A DNA stretch of 64,000 bases, from the NCBI GenBank assembly GCA_963764665.1, contig CAVXTL010000024.1, positions 1-64,000 on the forward strand. The letters run 5' to 3'. A model generated the notes under the pieces. That model searched no databases. It was not told the DNA's origin and saw only the letters and a program-made list of their open reading frames with translations. Within the stretch, counting starts at the first letter, position 1. Every line of letters starts with the position of its first letter. This DNA is from JACVRW01 sp963764665. Lineage in GTDB: Bacteria > Actinomycetota > Thermoleophilia > Solirubrobacterales > Thermoleophilaceae. This document shows positions 7,785-15,126 of this stretch, one piece after another. Made by a program: the position numbers and the translations under genes.

Positions 7785-8381
7785 TCAGGCGGAGGCGAAC
7801 TCGCGCAGCGCCTCGCGGGCGCCACCGACCACGGGGTCGCCGTGGGCCACCAGCAGGTTGTCGAACTCCAGCTCCTCGCTGAGGCGCGCGTACGCCGCGC
7901 GCAGCGCGGCCTTGGTGTCCTCGGGATCGTCCATCAGCCCGTCCGACACGAAGCGCAGGCCGTCGTAGCCCACCACGCCGTCGGCCACCGCCAGGGCGGA
8001 CACCTCCGGGATGTGGAGCGCGGACTCGTCGGGGCAGATCCCGCCCACCTCGTGGACGGTGACCGCGCCGCCGGCGAGGGTCTCTCCCATGTCGTAGGGC
8101 TCCACCGGGTCGCCCTCGCCGAACTCGTGCATGCCCACCCGCGGCGCCCGCACCGTGATGCCGAAGCGCTGCGTGAGCTTCGTGCAGTCGCGCCAGTGGT
8201 GGCGGTTGGTCAGGAGGATGTGACGGGGCGGGCCGAGCTCCTCGAGCTGGTCCAGCTCGGCGTCCGGCACGAGCGGGTCCAGCAACACGGCGGGCCCGGG
8301 CAGGAAGTACGAGCTCACCTCCGCCCCGATGTGCGGGTGGGGGGCCTTCCAGTGCCAGATGCCGGGTGCGATCTCGTCCAC
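7785..8381 (-). CDS. MBL-fold-like protein with degenerate metal motif
   Basis: 198 residues. The start (GIWHWKAPHPHIGAEVSSYFLPGPAVLLDPLVP) reads like the first strands of a metallo-beta-lactamase fold, and HGDPV near the end like the HGD element. However, the HxHxDH signature is replaced by TNRHHWRDC, where only one histidine aligns. It may use other ligands or be non-catalytic. GTG start; a TACGCT box lies 11 bases before it. No close partner gene: the neighbour ends 2 bases away on the other strand. Confidence 0.65.
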   Translation of the reverse strand: MDEIAPGIWHWKAPHPHIGAEVSSYFLPGPAVLLDPLVPDAELDQLEELGPPRHILLTNRHHWRDCTKLTQRFGITVRAPRVGMHEFGEGDPVEPYDMGETLAGGAVTVHEVGGICPDESALHIPEVSALAVADGVVGYDGLRFVSDGLMDDPEDTKAALRAAYARLSEELEFDNLLVAHGDPVVGGAREALREFASA

Positions 8382-8434
8382 GCGAGCGAGCGAGCGTAGC
8401 GGTCAGGTCACGATTTGGGAGGTTCGGCGGCAAG

Positions 8435-8440
8435 TATAGT
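8435..8440 (+). promoter_or_regulatory. Promoter -10 (TATAGT) for the sulfate transport operon
   Basis: TATAGT (5 of 6 to TATAAT) lies 72 bases before the binding-protein ATG. The leader contains CCGA (8448-8451) and TCGG (8457-8460), a weak inverted repeat at the expected transcript start that could be a regulator site. No convincing -35 at 16-18 bases. Confidence 0.45.
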
Positions 8441-8512
8441 GTCATTTCCGACCTTTTCGGTGGACATTGTGGTACCTTCCGCCGCCGTTAAAGTCGACTC
8501 GCAAGGTGGAGA

Positions 8513-9553
8513 ATGTCCCGAACCTGGTCCCGCACACTCCGTTCCGTCCTGTCTCTGACCGCTCTGCTGTCGCTGGCGGTTCTCGTCGCATGCGGCGGCT
8601 CGAGCGATGACGTGGATGGCGACGACGCCGCCGCGAGCGGTGGAGACACGAAGCTCTCGCTCGTCGCCTACGCCGTGCCGAAGGTTGGCTACGACAAGGT
8701 GATCCCGCTGTTCCAGAAGACCGACGCGGGCAAGGACGTCTCCTTCAGCCAGTCCTATGGCGCCTCGGGCGACCAGTCGCGCAAGGTGGAGGCCGGTTTG
8801 CCCACCGATGTGGTCAACTTCTCGGTCGAGCCCGACGTGACCCGCCTCGTTGACGCCGGTCTCGTGGACGCTGACTGGAACGCGAACGAGCACAAGGGAT
8901 TTCCCTTCGGTTCGGTCGTGACCATCGTGACCCGCAAGGGGAATCCCGAGAACATCCAGACCTGGGACGACCTCGTGAAGCCCGGCATCGAGATCGTGAC
9001 ACCGAACCCGTTCAGCTCGGGCTCGGCCAAGTGGAACCTGCTGGCCCCCTACGCCGAGAAGAGCGAGGGAGGCAAGAACCCGGACGCCGGGCTCGAATAC
9101 CTCAGCAAGTTGATCGGCGATCACGTGAAGGTGCAGCCGCAGTCGGGCCGCGAGGCCACGGAGACCTTCCTCCAGGGGACGGGCGACGTGCTGCTCAGCT
9201 ACGAGAACGAGGCGATCTTCATCCAGCGACAGGGCGAGGACGTGGACTACGTCACGCCGGACACCACGTTCAAGATCGAGAACCCGGTGGCCGTGCTGAA
9301 CAACGCCAAGGAGCCGGAGGCGGCCCAGGCCTTCGTCGACTTCCTCTACACGCCCGAGGGACAGCGCGGATGGGCCGAGGCCGGCTTCCGCCCGGTGGAC
9401 CCGACGGTGGCCGAGGAGTTCGCCGACGACTTCCCGGAGCCGAAGCAGCTCTGGACGATCGATGACCTCGGTGGCTGGGGCAAGGTCAACGACGAGCTGT
9501 TCGACGAGGAGAACGGCTCGGTCGCGAAGATCTACGAAGAGGCCACCGGCTAA
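8513..9553 (+). CDS. sbp: Sulfate/thiosulfate ABC transporter, substrate-binding lipoprotein
   Basis: Captures sulfate (or thiosulfate) outside the cell for CysTWA. It has 346 residues with a lipoprotein signal (RSVLSLTALLSLAVLVACGG, Cys near residue 28). The mature part has the family motifs SYGASGDQSRKVEAGLPTDVV, NPFSSGSAKWNLLAPY and GTGDVLLSYENEA. A strong Shine-Dalgarno (AAGGTGGAG) precedes the ATG. First gene of sbp-cysT-cysW-cysA. The symbol follows family usage; sulfate versus thiosulfate preference cannot be told. Confidence 0.93.
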   Translation: MSRTWSRTLRSVLSLTALLSLAVLVACGGSSDDVDGDDAAASGGDTKLSLVAYAVPKVGYDKVIPLFQKTDAGKDVSFSQSYGASGDQSRKVEAGLPTDVVNFSVEPDVTRLVDAGLVDADWNANEHKGFPFGSVVTIVTRKGNPENIQTWDDLVKPGIEIVTPNPFSSGSAKWNLLAPYAEKSEGGKNPDAGLEYLSKLIGDHVKVQPQSGREATETFLQGTGDVLLSYENEAIFIQRQGEDVDYVTPDTTFKIENPVAVLNNAKEPEAAQAFVDFLYTPEGQRGWAEAGFRPVDPTVAEEFADDFPEPKQLWTIDDLGGWGKVNDELFDEENGSVAKIYEEATG

Positions 9554-9561
9554 AAGGACGC

Positions 9562-10425
9562 ATGGAGTCGTCTGCGGCACAGATAGGCGGCGGCGTCCCC
9601 GTTCCGGGGCGCCGCCGCAGCCGTAGACGGCCCGCGGGAGTGGGCGGCGTGGGGCCCCTCGGGCTCGGCATCACGATGGCCTGGCTGAGCCTGATCGTGC
9701 TGCTGCCGCTCGCCGCCCTCACCGTCAAGGCGCTGGACGGAGGGCTCGCGGGCATCTGGGACGCGATATCGGCGCCGTCGGCGAGGGCAGCACTGGTGCT
9801 GACGGTCGTCATCTCCCTGCTCGTGGCCGCCATAAACGTGGTGGTGGGCACGCTGATCGCTTGGGTGCTCGTCCGCGACGAGTTCCGCGGCAAGGGGCTG
9901 GTCAACGCGGTGATCGACCTGCCCTTCGCCCTGCCCACCATCGTGGCCAGCATCGTGCTGCTCTCCCTCTACGGCCCGCAGAGCCCGATCGACGTCCACC
10001 TCTACGCCACGCGGCCCGCCCTGGTGGTCGCGCTGCTGTTCGTGACGCTGCCCTTCGTGGTCCGGTCGGTTCAGCCGGTGCTGATGGAGGTGGACCGCGA
10101 GGCCGAGGAAGCCGCGATGTCGCTCGGAGCGAGCAGGTTCGTGACCTTCCGGCGGATCATCCTGCCGGCGCTCATCCCGGCGCTGCTCAGCGGCGCCGGA
10201 CTGGCATTCGCGCGGGCGGTCGGCGAGTTCGGCTCCGTGGTGCTGATCGGTGGCGGAATCCCGCGCGAGACGGAGGTCGCCTCGCAGTACATCGCCAAGC
10301 AGATCGAGGTGGACCGGCCCGAGTCCGCGGCAGCGGTGTCGCTGACCCTCCTCCTGATCGCCTTCGCCGTCCTGGTGGGCCTCCGCGTGCTGGCCGCGCG
10401 CACCCAGAGGTACGAGAGGGGCTGA
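9562..10425 (+). CDS. cysT: Sulfate ABC transporter permease CysT
   Basis: Inner-membrane permease subunit, 287 residues, about six membrane spans after a basic cytoplasmic N-terminus. The EAA loop that contacts the ATPase is clear (EEAAMSLGASRFVTFRRIILPALIP). VNAVIDLPFALPTIVAS and ARAVGEFGSVVLI are CysT/CysU hallmarks. Starts 8 bases after sbp; cysW starts 2 bases after its stop. Confidence 0.95.
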   Translation: MESSAAQIGGGVPVPGRRRSRRRPAGVGGVGPLGLGITMAWLSLIVLLPLAALTVKALDGGLAGIWDAISAPSARAALVLTVVISLLVAAINVVVGTLIAWVLVRDEFRGKGLVNAVIDLPFALPTIVASIVLLSLYGPQSPIDVHLYATRPALVVALLFVTLPFVVRSVQPVLMEVDREAEEAAMSLGASRFVTFRRIILPALIPALLSGAGLAFARAVGEFGSVVLIGGGIPRETEVASQYIAKQIEVDRPESAAAVSLTLLLIAFAVLVGLRVLAARTQRYERG

Positions 10426-10427
10426 CG

Positions 10428-11234
10428 GTGGCCGCCGGACTCGCTCCCCGCCTCACGCTCCGATTCATCGCGATCGGCTACCTGGTCGCGCTCGTGATGG
10501 TGCCCCTGGGCATGATCTTCTACCGCACCTTCGAAGACGGCTTCGTGGCCTTCTGGGAGCAGGTGACCACCCCTGCGGGAATCTCGGCGCTGAACCTGTC
10601 GCTGATCATCGTGGCCATCGTCGTGCCGCTCAACGTGGTCTTCGGCGTGGTCACGGCGCTGGCGCTGGCCCGCGGCAACTTCCGTGGCAAGCGCGTGGTC
10701 GAGACAGTGGTGGACCTTCCATTCGCGGTGTCACCGGTGGTGGTGGGCGTGTCCCTGATCCTGCTCTGGGGAATCGACGGCTGGTTCGGCGGTCTGGCCG
10801 ACCACGGCATCAGGGTCATCTTCTCGCTGCCCGGGATGGTGATCGCGACCATCTTCGTGACGCTGCCCTTCGTGGTCCGGGAGGTCGAGCCCGTGCTGCA
10901 TGAGATCGGCGACGAGCAGGAACAGGCGGCCGCCACCCTGGGCGCGTCCTGGCGACAGACCTTCTGGCGCATCACGCTCCCCGCGATCCGATGGGGGCTC
11001 CTGTACGGCGTGGTTCTCACCGTGGCGCGCTCGCTGGGAGAGTTCGGGGCGCTGATCGTCGTTGCAGGCGGAGTTTCAGGCGAGTCCCAAACCCTTACAT
11101 TGCTCGTGCACGCGCGCTATATCGATGACCACAACACCTTTGGCGCCTACGCGGCCGCCACCGTCCTGATGGGCCTGGCCCTGCTCACCCTGTTCCTCAT
11201 GACCCTGCTAAACAAGAAGCGAGAGCCCGTGTGA
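10428..11234 (+). CDS. cysW: Sulfate ABC transporter permease CysW
   Basis: Second permease, 268 residues from GTG 10428 (MAAGLAPRLTLRF). The frame is open upstream within cysT, but this start gives the right length and follows the cysT stop by 2 bases. Six membrane spans; the EAA loop is EQAAATLGASWRQTFWRITLP; VVDLPFAVSPVVVGV and ARSLGEFGALIVVAGG are family motifs. Its stop overlaps the GTG of cysA (GTGA). Confidence 0.95.
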   Translation: MAAGLAPRLTLRFIAIGYLVALVMVPLGMIFYRTFEDGFVAFWEQVTTPAGISALNLSLIIVAIVVPLNVVFGVVTALALARGNFRGKRVVETVVDLPFAVSPVVVGVSLILLWGIDGWFGGLADHGIRVIFSLPGMVIATIFVTLPFVVREVEPVLHEIGDEQEQAAATLGASWRQTFWRITLPAIRWGLLYGVVLTVARSLGEFGALIVVAGGVSGESQTLTLLVHARYIDDHNTFGAYAAATVLMGLALLTLFLMTLLNKKREPV

Positions 11235-12232
11235 TCTCAGTCAAGGGAGTGACCAAGCGGTTCGGTGACTACGTGGCCCTCGACGACGTCTCGCTCGACG
11301 TGCCCGACGGATCGCTCACGGCCCTCCTCGGGCCGAGCGGCTCCGGGAAGTCGACCCTGCTGCGCATCATCGGCGGTCTCGAGCTTCCCGACGAGGGCAG
11401 CATCGAGATCAACGGCGAGGACGCCACGGCGGTTCCGCCGCAGCGCCGGGGCATCGGCTTCGTGTTCCAGCACTACGCCGCCTTCAAGCACATGACGGTC
11501 AAGGACAACGTCGCGTTCGGCCTCTCGGTGCGCAAGAAGCCCAAGGCCGAGATCGAGGATCGTGTGGGCGAGCTGCTCAAGATCGTGGGCCTGGCCGGTT
11601 ACGCCGGCCGCTACCCGAGCCAGCTCTCCGGCGGTCAGCGGCAGCGGATGGCCCTTGCGCGCGCGCTGGCGGTCGAGCCGCGCGTGCTCCTGCTCGACGA
11701 GCCCTTCGGGGCACTCGACGCGAAGGTACGGGCCGAGCTCCGCGAGTGGCTCCGGAAGCTGCACGAGGACGTTCACGTGACCACGCTGCTCGTGACCCAC
11801 GACCAGGAGGAGGCGATGTCGATCGCCTCCAGGATCGTGGTCATGGACAACGCCAAAATCGAGCAGATCGGTAGCCCGGCCGAGCTCTACGACAAGCCGG
11901 CCAACCCCTTCGTCATGGGCTTCCTCGGCGAGATCACGAAGGTCGGCGACGACCTCGTGCGTCCGCACGACATCACGATCAGGCACGAGCCGGGCGAGGG
12001 CTCCCACGAGGGCGTGGTCACGCGCATCACGCTGCTTGGCTTCGAGGTGCGGGTGGAGCTGATGCTCGGCGGCGGGAACACGATCTCGGCGCAGCTGACG
12101 CGTGCGGAGGCCGACGCTCTCGAGCTGGCCACCGGCGACGTGGTCTGGCTGACCACCGAGGGCGAGGGCGTCCTCCCGTCGCGGGCGCTGCCGGAGGAAC
12201 GCTCGAGCGAGGCCGAGGAAGCCCCGGCCTAG
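11231..12232 (+). CDS. cysA: Sulfate ABC transporter ATP-binding protein CysA
   Basis: Energises sulfate import. 333 residues: Walker A GPSGSGKST near residue 37, Q-loop FVFQHYAAFKHMTV, signature LSGGQRQRMALARAL, Walker B VLLLDEPFGALD, switch THDQEEAM. A TOBE-like regulatory domain follows (RPHDITIRHEPGEG onward). GTG start overlapping cysW. Last gene of the operon; its stop overlaps the stop of the convergent Rrf2-type gene by 3 bases. Confidence 0.96.
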   Translation: MISVKGVTKRFGDYVALDDVSLDVPDGSLTALLGPSGSGKSTLLRIIGGLELPDEGSIEINGEDATAVPPQRRGIGFVFQHYAAFKHMTVKDNVAFGLSVRKKPKAEIEDRVGELLKIVGLAGYAGRYPSQLSGGQRQRMALARALAVEPRVLLLDEPFGALDAKVRAELREWLRKLHEDVHVTTLLVTHDQEEAMSIASRIVVMDNAKIEQIGSPAELYDKPANPFVMGFLGEITKVGDDLVRPHDITIRHEPGEGSHEGVVTRITLLGFEVRVELMLGGGNTISAQLTRAEADALELATGDVVWLTTEGEGVLPSRALPEERSSEAEEAPA

Positions 12233-12684
12233 CGGCGGGACCAGGCGTCCGGCTGCTCGGTGAGGCGGCGGATGCGGGCCGGCATCTTGTCGGCCGCCAC
12301 ATCGGCGAGCGTCAGCTCGTCCACCACGGAGCGCAGGCTGGCGCGGACCGCGATCCAGACCGTGCGCAGCGGCTCGGCCGCGCCGTGGTAGTCCACGTCC
12401 TCCGGCGGCTCCCCCCGGACGCTCGCCAGCGGGCCCTCCACGGCCCGGATCACCTCACCGATCGTGACCTCCGTCGGCGGCCGGGCCAGCCAGTAGCCGC
12501 CGTCCGCTCCGCGCTGGGCGCGCACGATGCCCGCGTGCCTCAGGTCGATCAGGATGTTCTCGAGAAACTTGAGCGGGATGTCCTGGGCGTGGGCGATCCG
12601 CTCGCCCTTGACCGGGCCGTCCGGCGCACCGGTCAGCTCCAGCAGGGCCCGGACCGCATAGTCCACCTTGGCAGTTACGCGCAC
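12229..12684 (-). CDS. Rrf2-family transcriptional regulator
   Basis: 151 residues from GTG 12684 (MRVTAKVDYAVRALLEL). The winged helix is IAHAQDIPLKFLENILIDLRHAGIVRAQRGADGGYWLARP. The cysteine cluster that binds Fe-S in IscR and NsrR is absent, so this belongs with the CymR-like members that sense sulfur status indirectly. Being convergent with and touching the sulfate import operon makes it a candidate regulator of that operon; this is inference. A CACAAT box ends 6 bases before the GTG. Confidence 0.88.
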   Translation of the reverse strand: MRVTAKVDYAVRALLELTGAPDGPVKGERIAHAQDIPLKFLENILIDLRHAGIVRAQRGADGGYWLARPPTEVTIGEVIRAVEGPLASVRGEPPEDVDYHGAAEPLRTVWIAVRASLRSVVDELTLADVAADKMPARIRRLTEQPDAWSRR

Positions 12685-12737
12685 CTGCCCATTGTGTAGC
12701 ACCAGCGCCCTTTCCGCCGCGGGGCACCCGCCGCCGG

Positions 12738-12743
12738 TAGGCT
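12738..12743 (+). promoter_or_regulatory. -10 box TAGGCT before the methyltransferase gene
   Basis: TAGGCT ends 6 bases before GTG 12750, in the 65-bp divergent gap with the Rrf2 gene. No Shine-Dalgarno is present. Predicts a leaderless transcript. Confidence 0.5.
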
Positions 12744-12749
12744 CGCGGC

Positions 12750-13550
12750 GTGGATCTCGGGCAGTACAAGGAGCGTCAGGCCAGGGCCTGGGGGCTGGGC
12801 GACTACACGGCCCTCTCTCGGGTTCTGGAGCCGGCGGCGGCGGCTCTCTGCGACGCCTGCGCGGTGTCCGCCGGGCAGGAGGTGCTCGACGTGGCGGCGG
12901 GCGACGGCAACTTCGCGCTCGCCTGCGCGCGCGAGGGCGCGGCCGTGGTGGCCAGCGACCTGGCCCCCGCGATGGTCGAACGCGGCGGCCGGCGCACCGG
13001 CGAGGAGGGCTACGACGTGGAGTGGCTGCGAGCCGACGTGGAGGAGCTTCCGTTCGAGGACGGGCGCTTCGAGTGCGTCGGCTCCGTCTTCGGAGCGGTA
13101 TTCGCGCCAAGGCCCGAGGTCATGGCGCAGGAGCTGTTCAGGGTCGTGCGCTCCGGTAACACCGTGGGGCTCACGGCCTGGACCCCCGACAGCTTCACGG
13201 TCGAGCTCTTCGCCGTGGGCAGGCGCTACTCCCCGCCGCCCGCAGACCTGCCGGCGGCGGAGCTGTGGGGCGACGAGGACACGGCGCGCGAGCGCCTCGA
13301 TGGCCTCGCGGCTCGAATCGAGGTCGAGCGGCGCTCGGTGATCTGGGAGGGCGAGTCGCCGGAGGCGTTCGTTACCGAGCTCGAGCGCGACGCCCCGATG
13401 CAGGCGGCGGCGCGCGAAGCGCTCTCGCCCGAGCAGCTCGAAGCGATGCACGGCGAGTACCTCGAGATCGTGCGCAGCCGCAACGGCGGCGACGGGCCCG
13501 TTCGCATCGAGGGCGAGTACCTCCAGATCGTGGCGCGCAAGCGCGGGTAG
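12750..13550 (+). CDS. Class I SAM-dependent methyltransferase
   Basis: 266 residues. The SAM-binding glycine motif reads EVLDVAAGDGNFALACAREGA, followed by VVASDLAPAMV (acidic residue binding the ribose) and LPFEDGRFECVGSVFGAVFAP (motif IV/post-I), as in UbiE/Methyltransf_11 proteins. The substrate is not evident. The C-terminal half (PPPADLPAAELWGDED onward) matches proteins of this family that act on small molecules. Its stop lies 2 bases before the CTG start proposed for truA. Confidence 0.85.
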   Translation: MDLGQYKERQARAWGLGDYTALSRVLEPAAAALCDACAVSAGQEVLDVAAGDGNFALACAREGAAVVASDLAPAMVERGGRRTGEEGYDVEWLRADVEELPFEDGRFECVGSVFGAVFAPRPEVMAQELFRVVRSGNTVGLTAWTPDSFTVELFAVGRRYSPPPADLPAAELWGDEDTARERLDGLAARIEVERRSVIWEGESPEAFVTELERDAPMQAAAREALSPEQLEAMHGEYLEIVRSRNGGDGPVRIEGEYLQIVARKRG

Positions 13551-13552
13551 CG

Positions 13553-14272
13553 CTGACCGCGCGGCTCCTGCTCGAGTACGACGGCTCGGAGTTCGCCGGA
13601 TGGGCGCGGCAGCCGGGCCTGCGCACCGTGCAGGGAGTGCTCGAGGAGGCGCTCGAGACGATCGCCCGCCGGCCGCTGACGGCGACCGTGGCGGGGCGCA
13701 CCGACAGCGGCGTGCACGCCCGCGGGCAGGTGGCGAGCCACCCCGGCGAGCCGGTGGAGACCGCGCGGCTCAACGGGCTGCTTCCCCAGGACCTGAGCGT
13801 GCTCGCCTCCGATCCCGCGCCGGACGGGTTCGACGCCAGGCGCGACGCGCGCTCGCGCACCTACCGCTATCGCGTGCTCGTCCGTGAGGAGCGCAGCCCG
13901 CTCGAGCGCTCGCGGGCGCTCTGGTGGCCGCGGCCGCTCGACCGCGCGGTGCTGGACGAGTGCGCCGCGGGGCTGCCGGGCAGACACGACTTCACCGCCT
14001 TCACCCCCACCCAGACCGACCACGTGCGCTTCGAGCGCGACGTGCTGCGAGCTGAATGGGTGGAGGAGCGGCACGGAGTGCTCGCCTTCTGGATCGAGGC
14101 GGACACGTTCATGCGGCACATGGTGCGCATCCTCGTGGGCACCATGCTCGATGCCGCCGGCGGGCGCTCGCCCGGGGAGAGCTTCGCCCGGCTGCTCACC
14201 GGCCGCCCGCGCTCCGAGGCGGGCGATACGGCGCCCGCCCACGGCCTCTACCTCGAGAGCGTGCGCTACTGA
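13553..14272 (+). CDS. truA: tRNA pseudouridine synthase A (CTG start)
   Basis: Makes pseudouridine at positions 38-40 of tRNAs. The conserved protein begins LLLEYDGSEFAGWARQ and includes AGRTDSGVHARGQVA with the catalytic Asp, then RTYRYRV, HDFTAFTP and FMRHMVRILVGTML. In this frame no ATG, GTG or TTG exists between 13265 (deep inside the previous gene) and 13553. The only start giving a normal N-terminus is CTG 13553, 2 bases after the methyltransferase stop, for 239 residues. Translation may be coupled to the upstream gene. Confidence 0.88.
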   Translation: MTARLLLEYDGSEFAGWARQPGLRTVQGVLEEALETIARRPLTATVAGRTDSGVHARGQVASHPGEPVETARLNGLLPQDLSVLASDPAPDGFDARRDARSRTYRYRVLVREERSPLERSRALWWPRPLDRAVLDECAAGLPGRHDFTAFTPTQTDHVRFERDVLRAEWVEERHGVLAFWIEADTFMRHMVRILVGTMLDAAGGRSPGESFARLLTGRPRSEAGDTAPAHGLYLESVRY

Positions 14273-14292
14273 GCAGGGGTCCGCCCTCCGAC

Positions 14293-14298
14293 TATCCT
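14293..14298 (+). promoter_or_regulatory. -10 box TATCCT before surE
   Basis: TATCCT ends 8 bases before GTG 14307, in the 34-bp gap after truA. Predicts a separate, leaderless surE transcript. Confidence 0.5.
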
Positions 14299-14306
14299 CG
14301 AAGGCC

Positions 14307-15126
14307 GTGAAGGTCCTGCTCACCAACGACGACGGCATCGACGCGATCGGCCTGCGCGTGATGCGCGAGGCGCTGCTCGAGGTGCCCGATATGGAGCTTG
14401 CGGTGATCGCGCCCGGACTCCAACCGGAGCGCCACCGCGCGCAGCATCACCACGCGCCAGCCGCTCTGGGTCGAGGAGGTGGACTTCGGCGACGGTGGCA
14501 GCGGGTTCGCCACCGACGGCACGCCGGTGGACTGCGTGCGCTTCGCGGCTCTGGGCCTCGTGGAGTTCGAGCCGGAGCTGATCGTGTCGGGCATCAACCA
14601 CGGCGCAAACCTCGGCGACGACATCACGTACTCGGGCACCGTCGCGGCCGCGCTGGAAGGCGTGGTGCTGGGGATCCCCGCCATCGCCGCCTCCCAGCAG
14701 GCCTTCCACGGGCGCCTCGACTCGTGGGTGCCGCACGACTGGCAGCACTCGAACTTCGAGCAGGCCGCCGCGTTCGTGGCGCGCATGGTCGAGGAGGTGG
14801 CGGAGGTGCCGATGCCGCAGGGCACCCTGCTGAACGTGAACTGCCCGGCGGGCGACATCAAGGGCGCCCGCGCCTGCAGGCTCGGCAAGCGCGTCTATCG
14901 AGACCGCATGAAGCTCGACGAGGAGGAGGGCGGGCGCCGCCGCTACTGGATCTACGGCGAGCAGCCGGGCTATCGCGAAGAGGACGGCACTGACTTCGCG
15001 GCGCTGGCCGAGGGCCGCATCGCGGTCACGCCTCTGCACTTCGACCTGACCGACCAGGCGGGCATCGCATCGCTCGAGGGATTCGACCTCGACCGCCTCC
15101 TGAGGCCGGCCGCTCGCGAGGTTTGA
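14307..15126 (+). pseudogene. surE: 5'/3'-nucleotidase SurE, interrupted by a +1 frameshift
   Basis: The first frame gives KVLLTNDDGIDAIGLRVM and reads to VIAPG at about 14415. The conserved protein then continues one frame over: NRSATARSITTRQPLW, FATDGTPVDCVRFA, IVSGINHGANLGDDITYSGTV, and onward to 15126. Removing one G of the GG at 14415-14416 restores APDSNRSATARSIT, the exact SurE metal/phosphate motif, in one uninterrupted frame of about 272 residues. Both halves are well conserved, so a sequencing error, a recent mutation or recoding are all possible. SurE dephosphorylates nucleoside monophosphates. Stop overlaps the ligA TTG. Confidence 0.9.

Noticed and set aside
8448..8460. Operator-like repeat CCGA/TCGG before the sulfate operon
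   Set aside because: Only four bases per arm, expected often by chance in this composition; kept only as a remark on the promoter.
13265..13552. An upstream extension of truA to ATG 13265
   Set aside because: It lies fully inside the methyltransferase gene, and its 96 residues are Arg-rich with no similarity to the TruA N-terminus.
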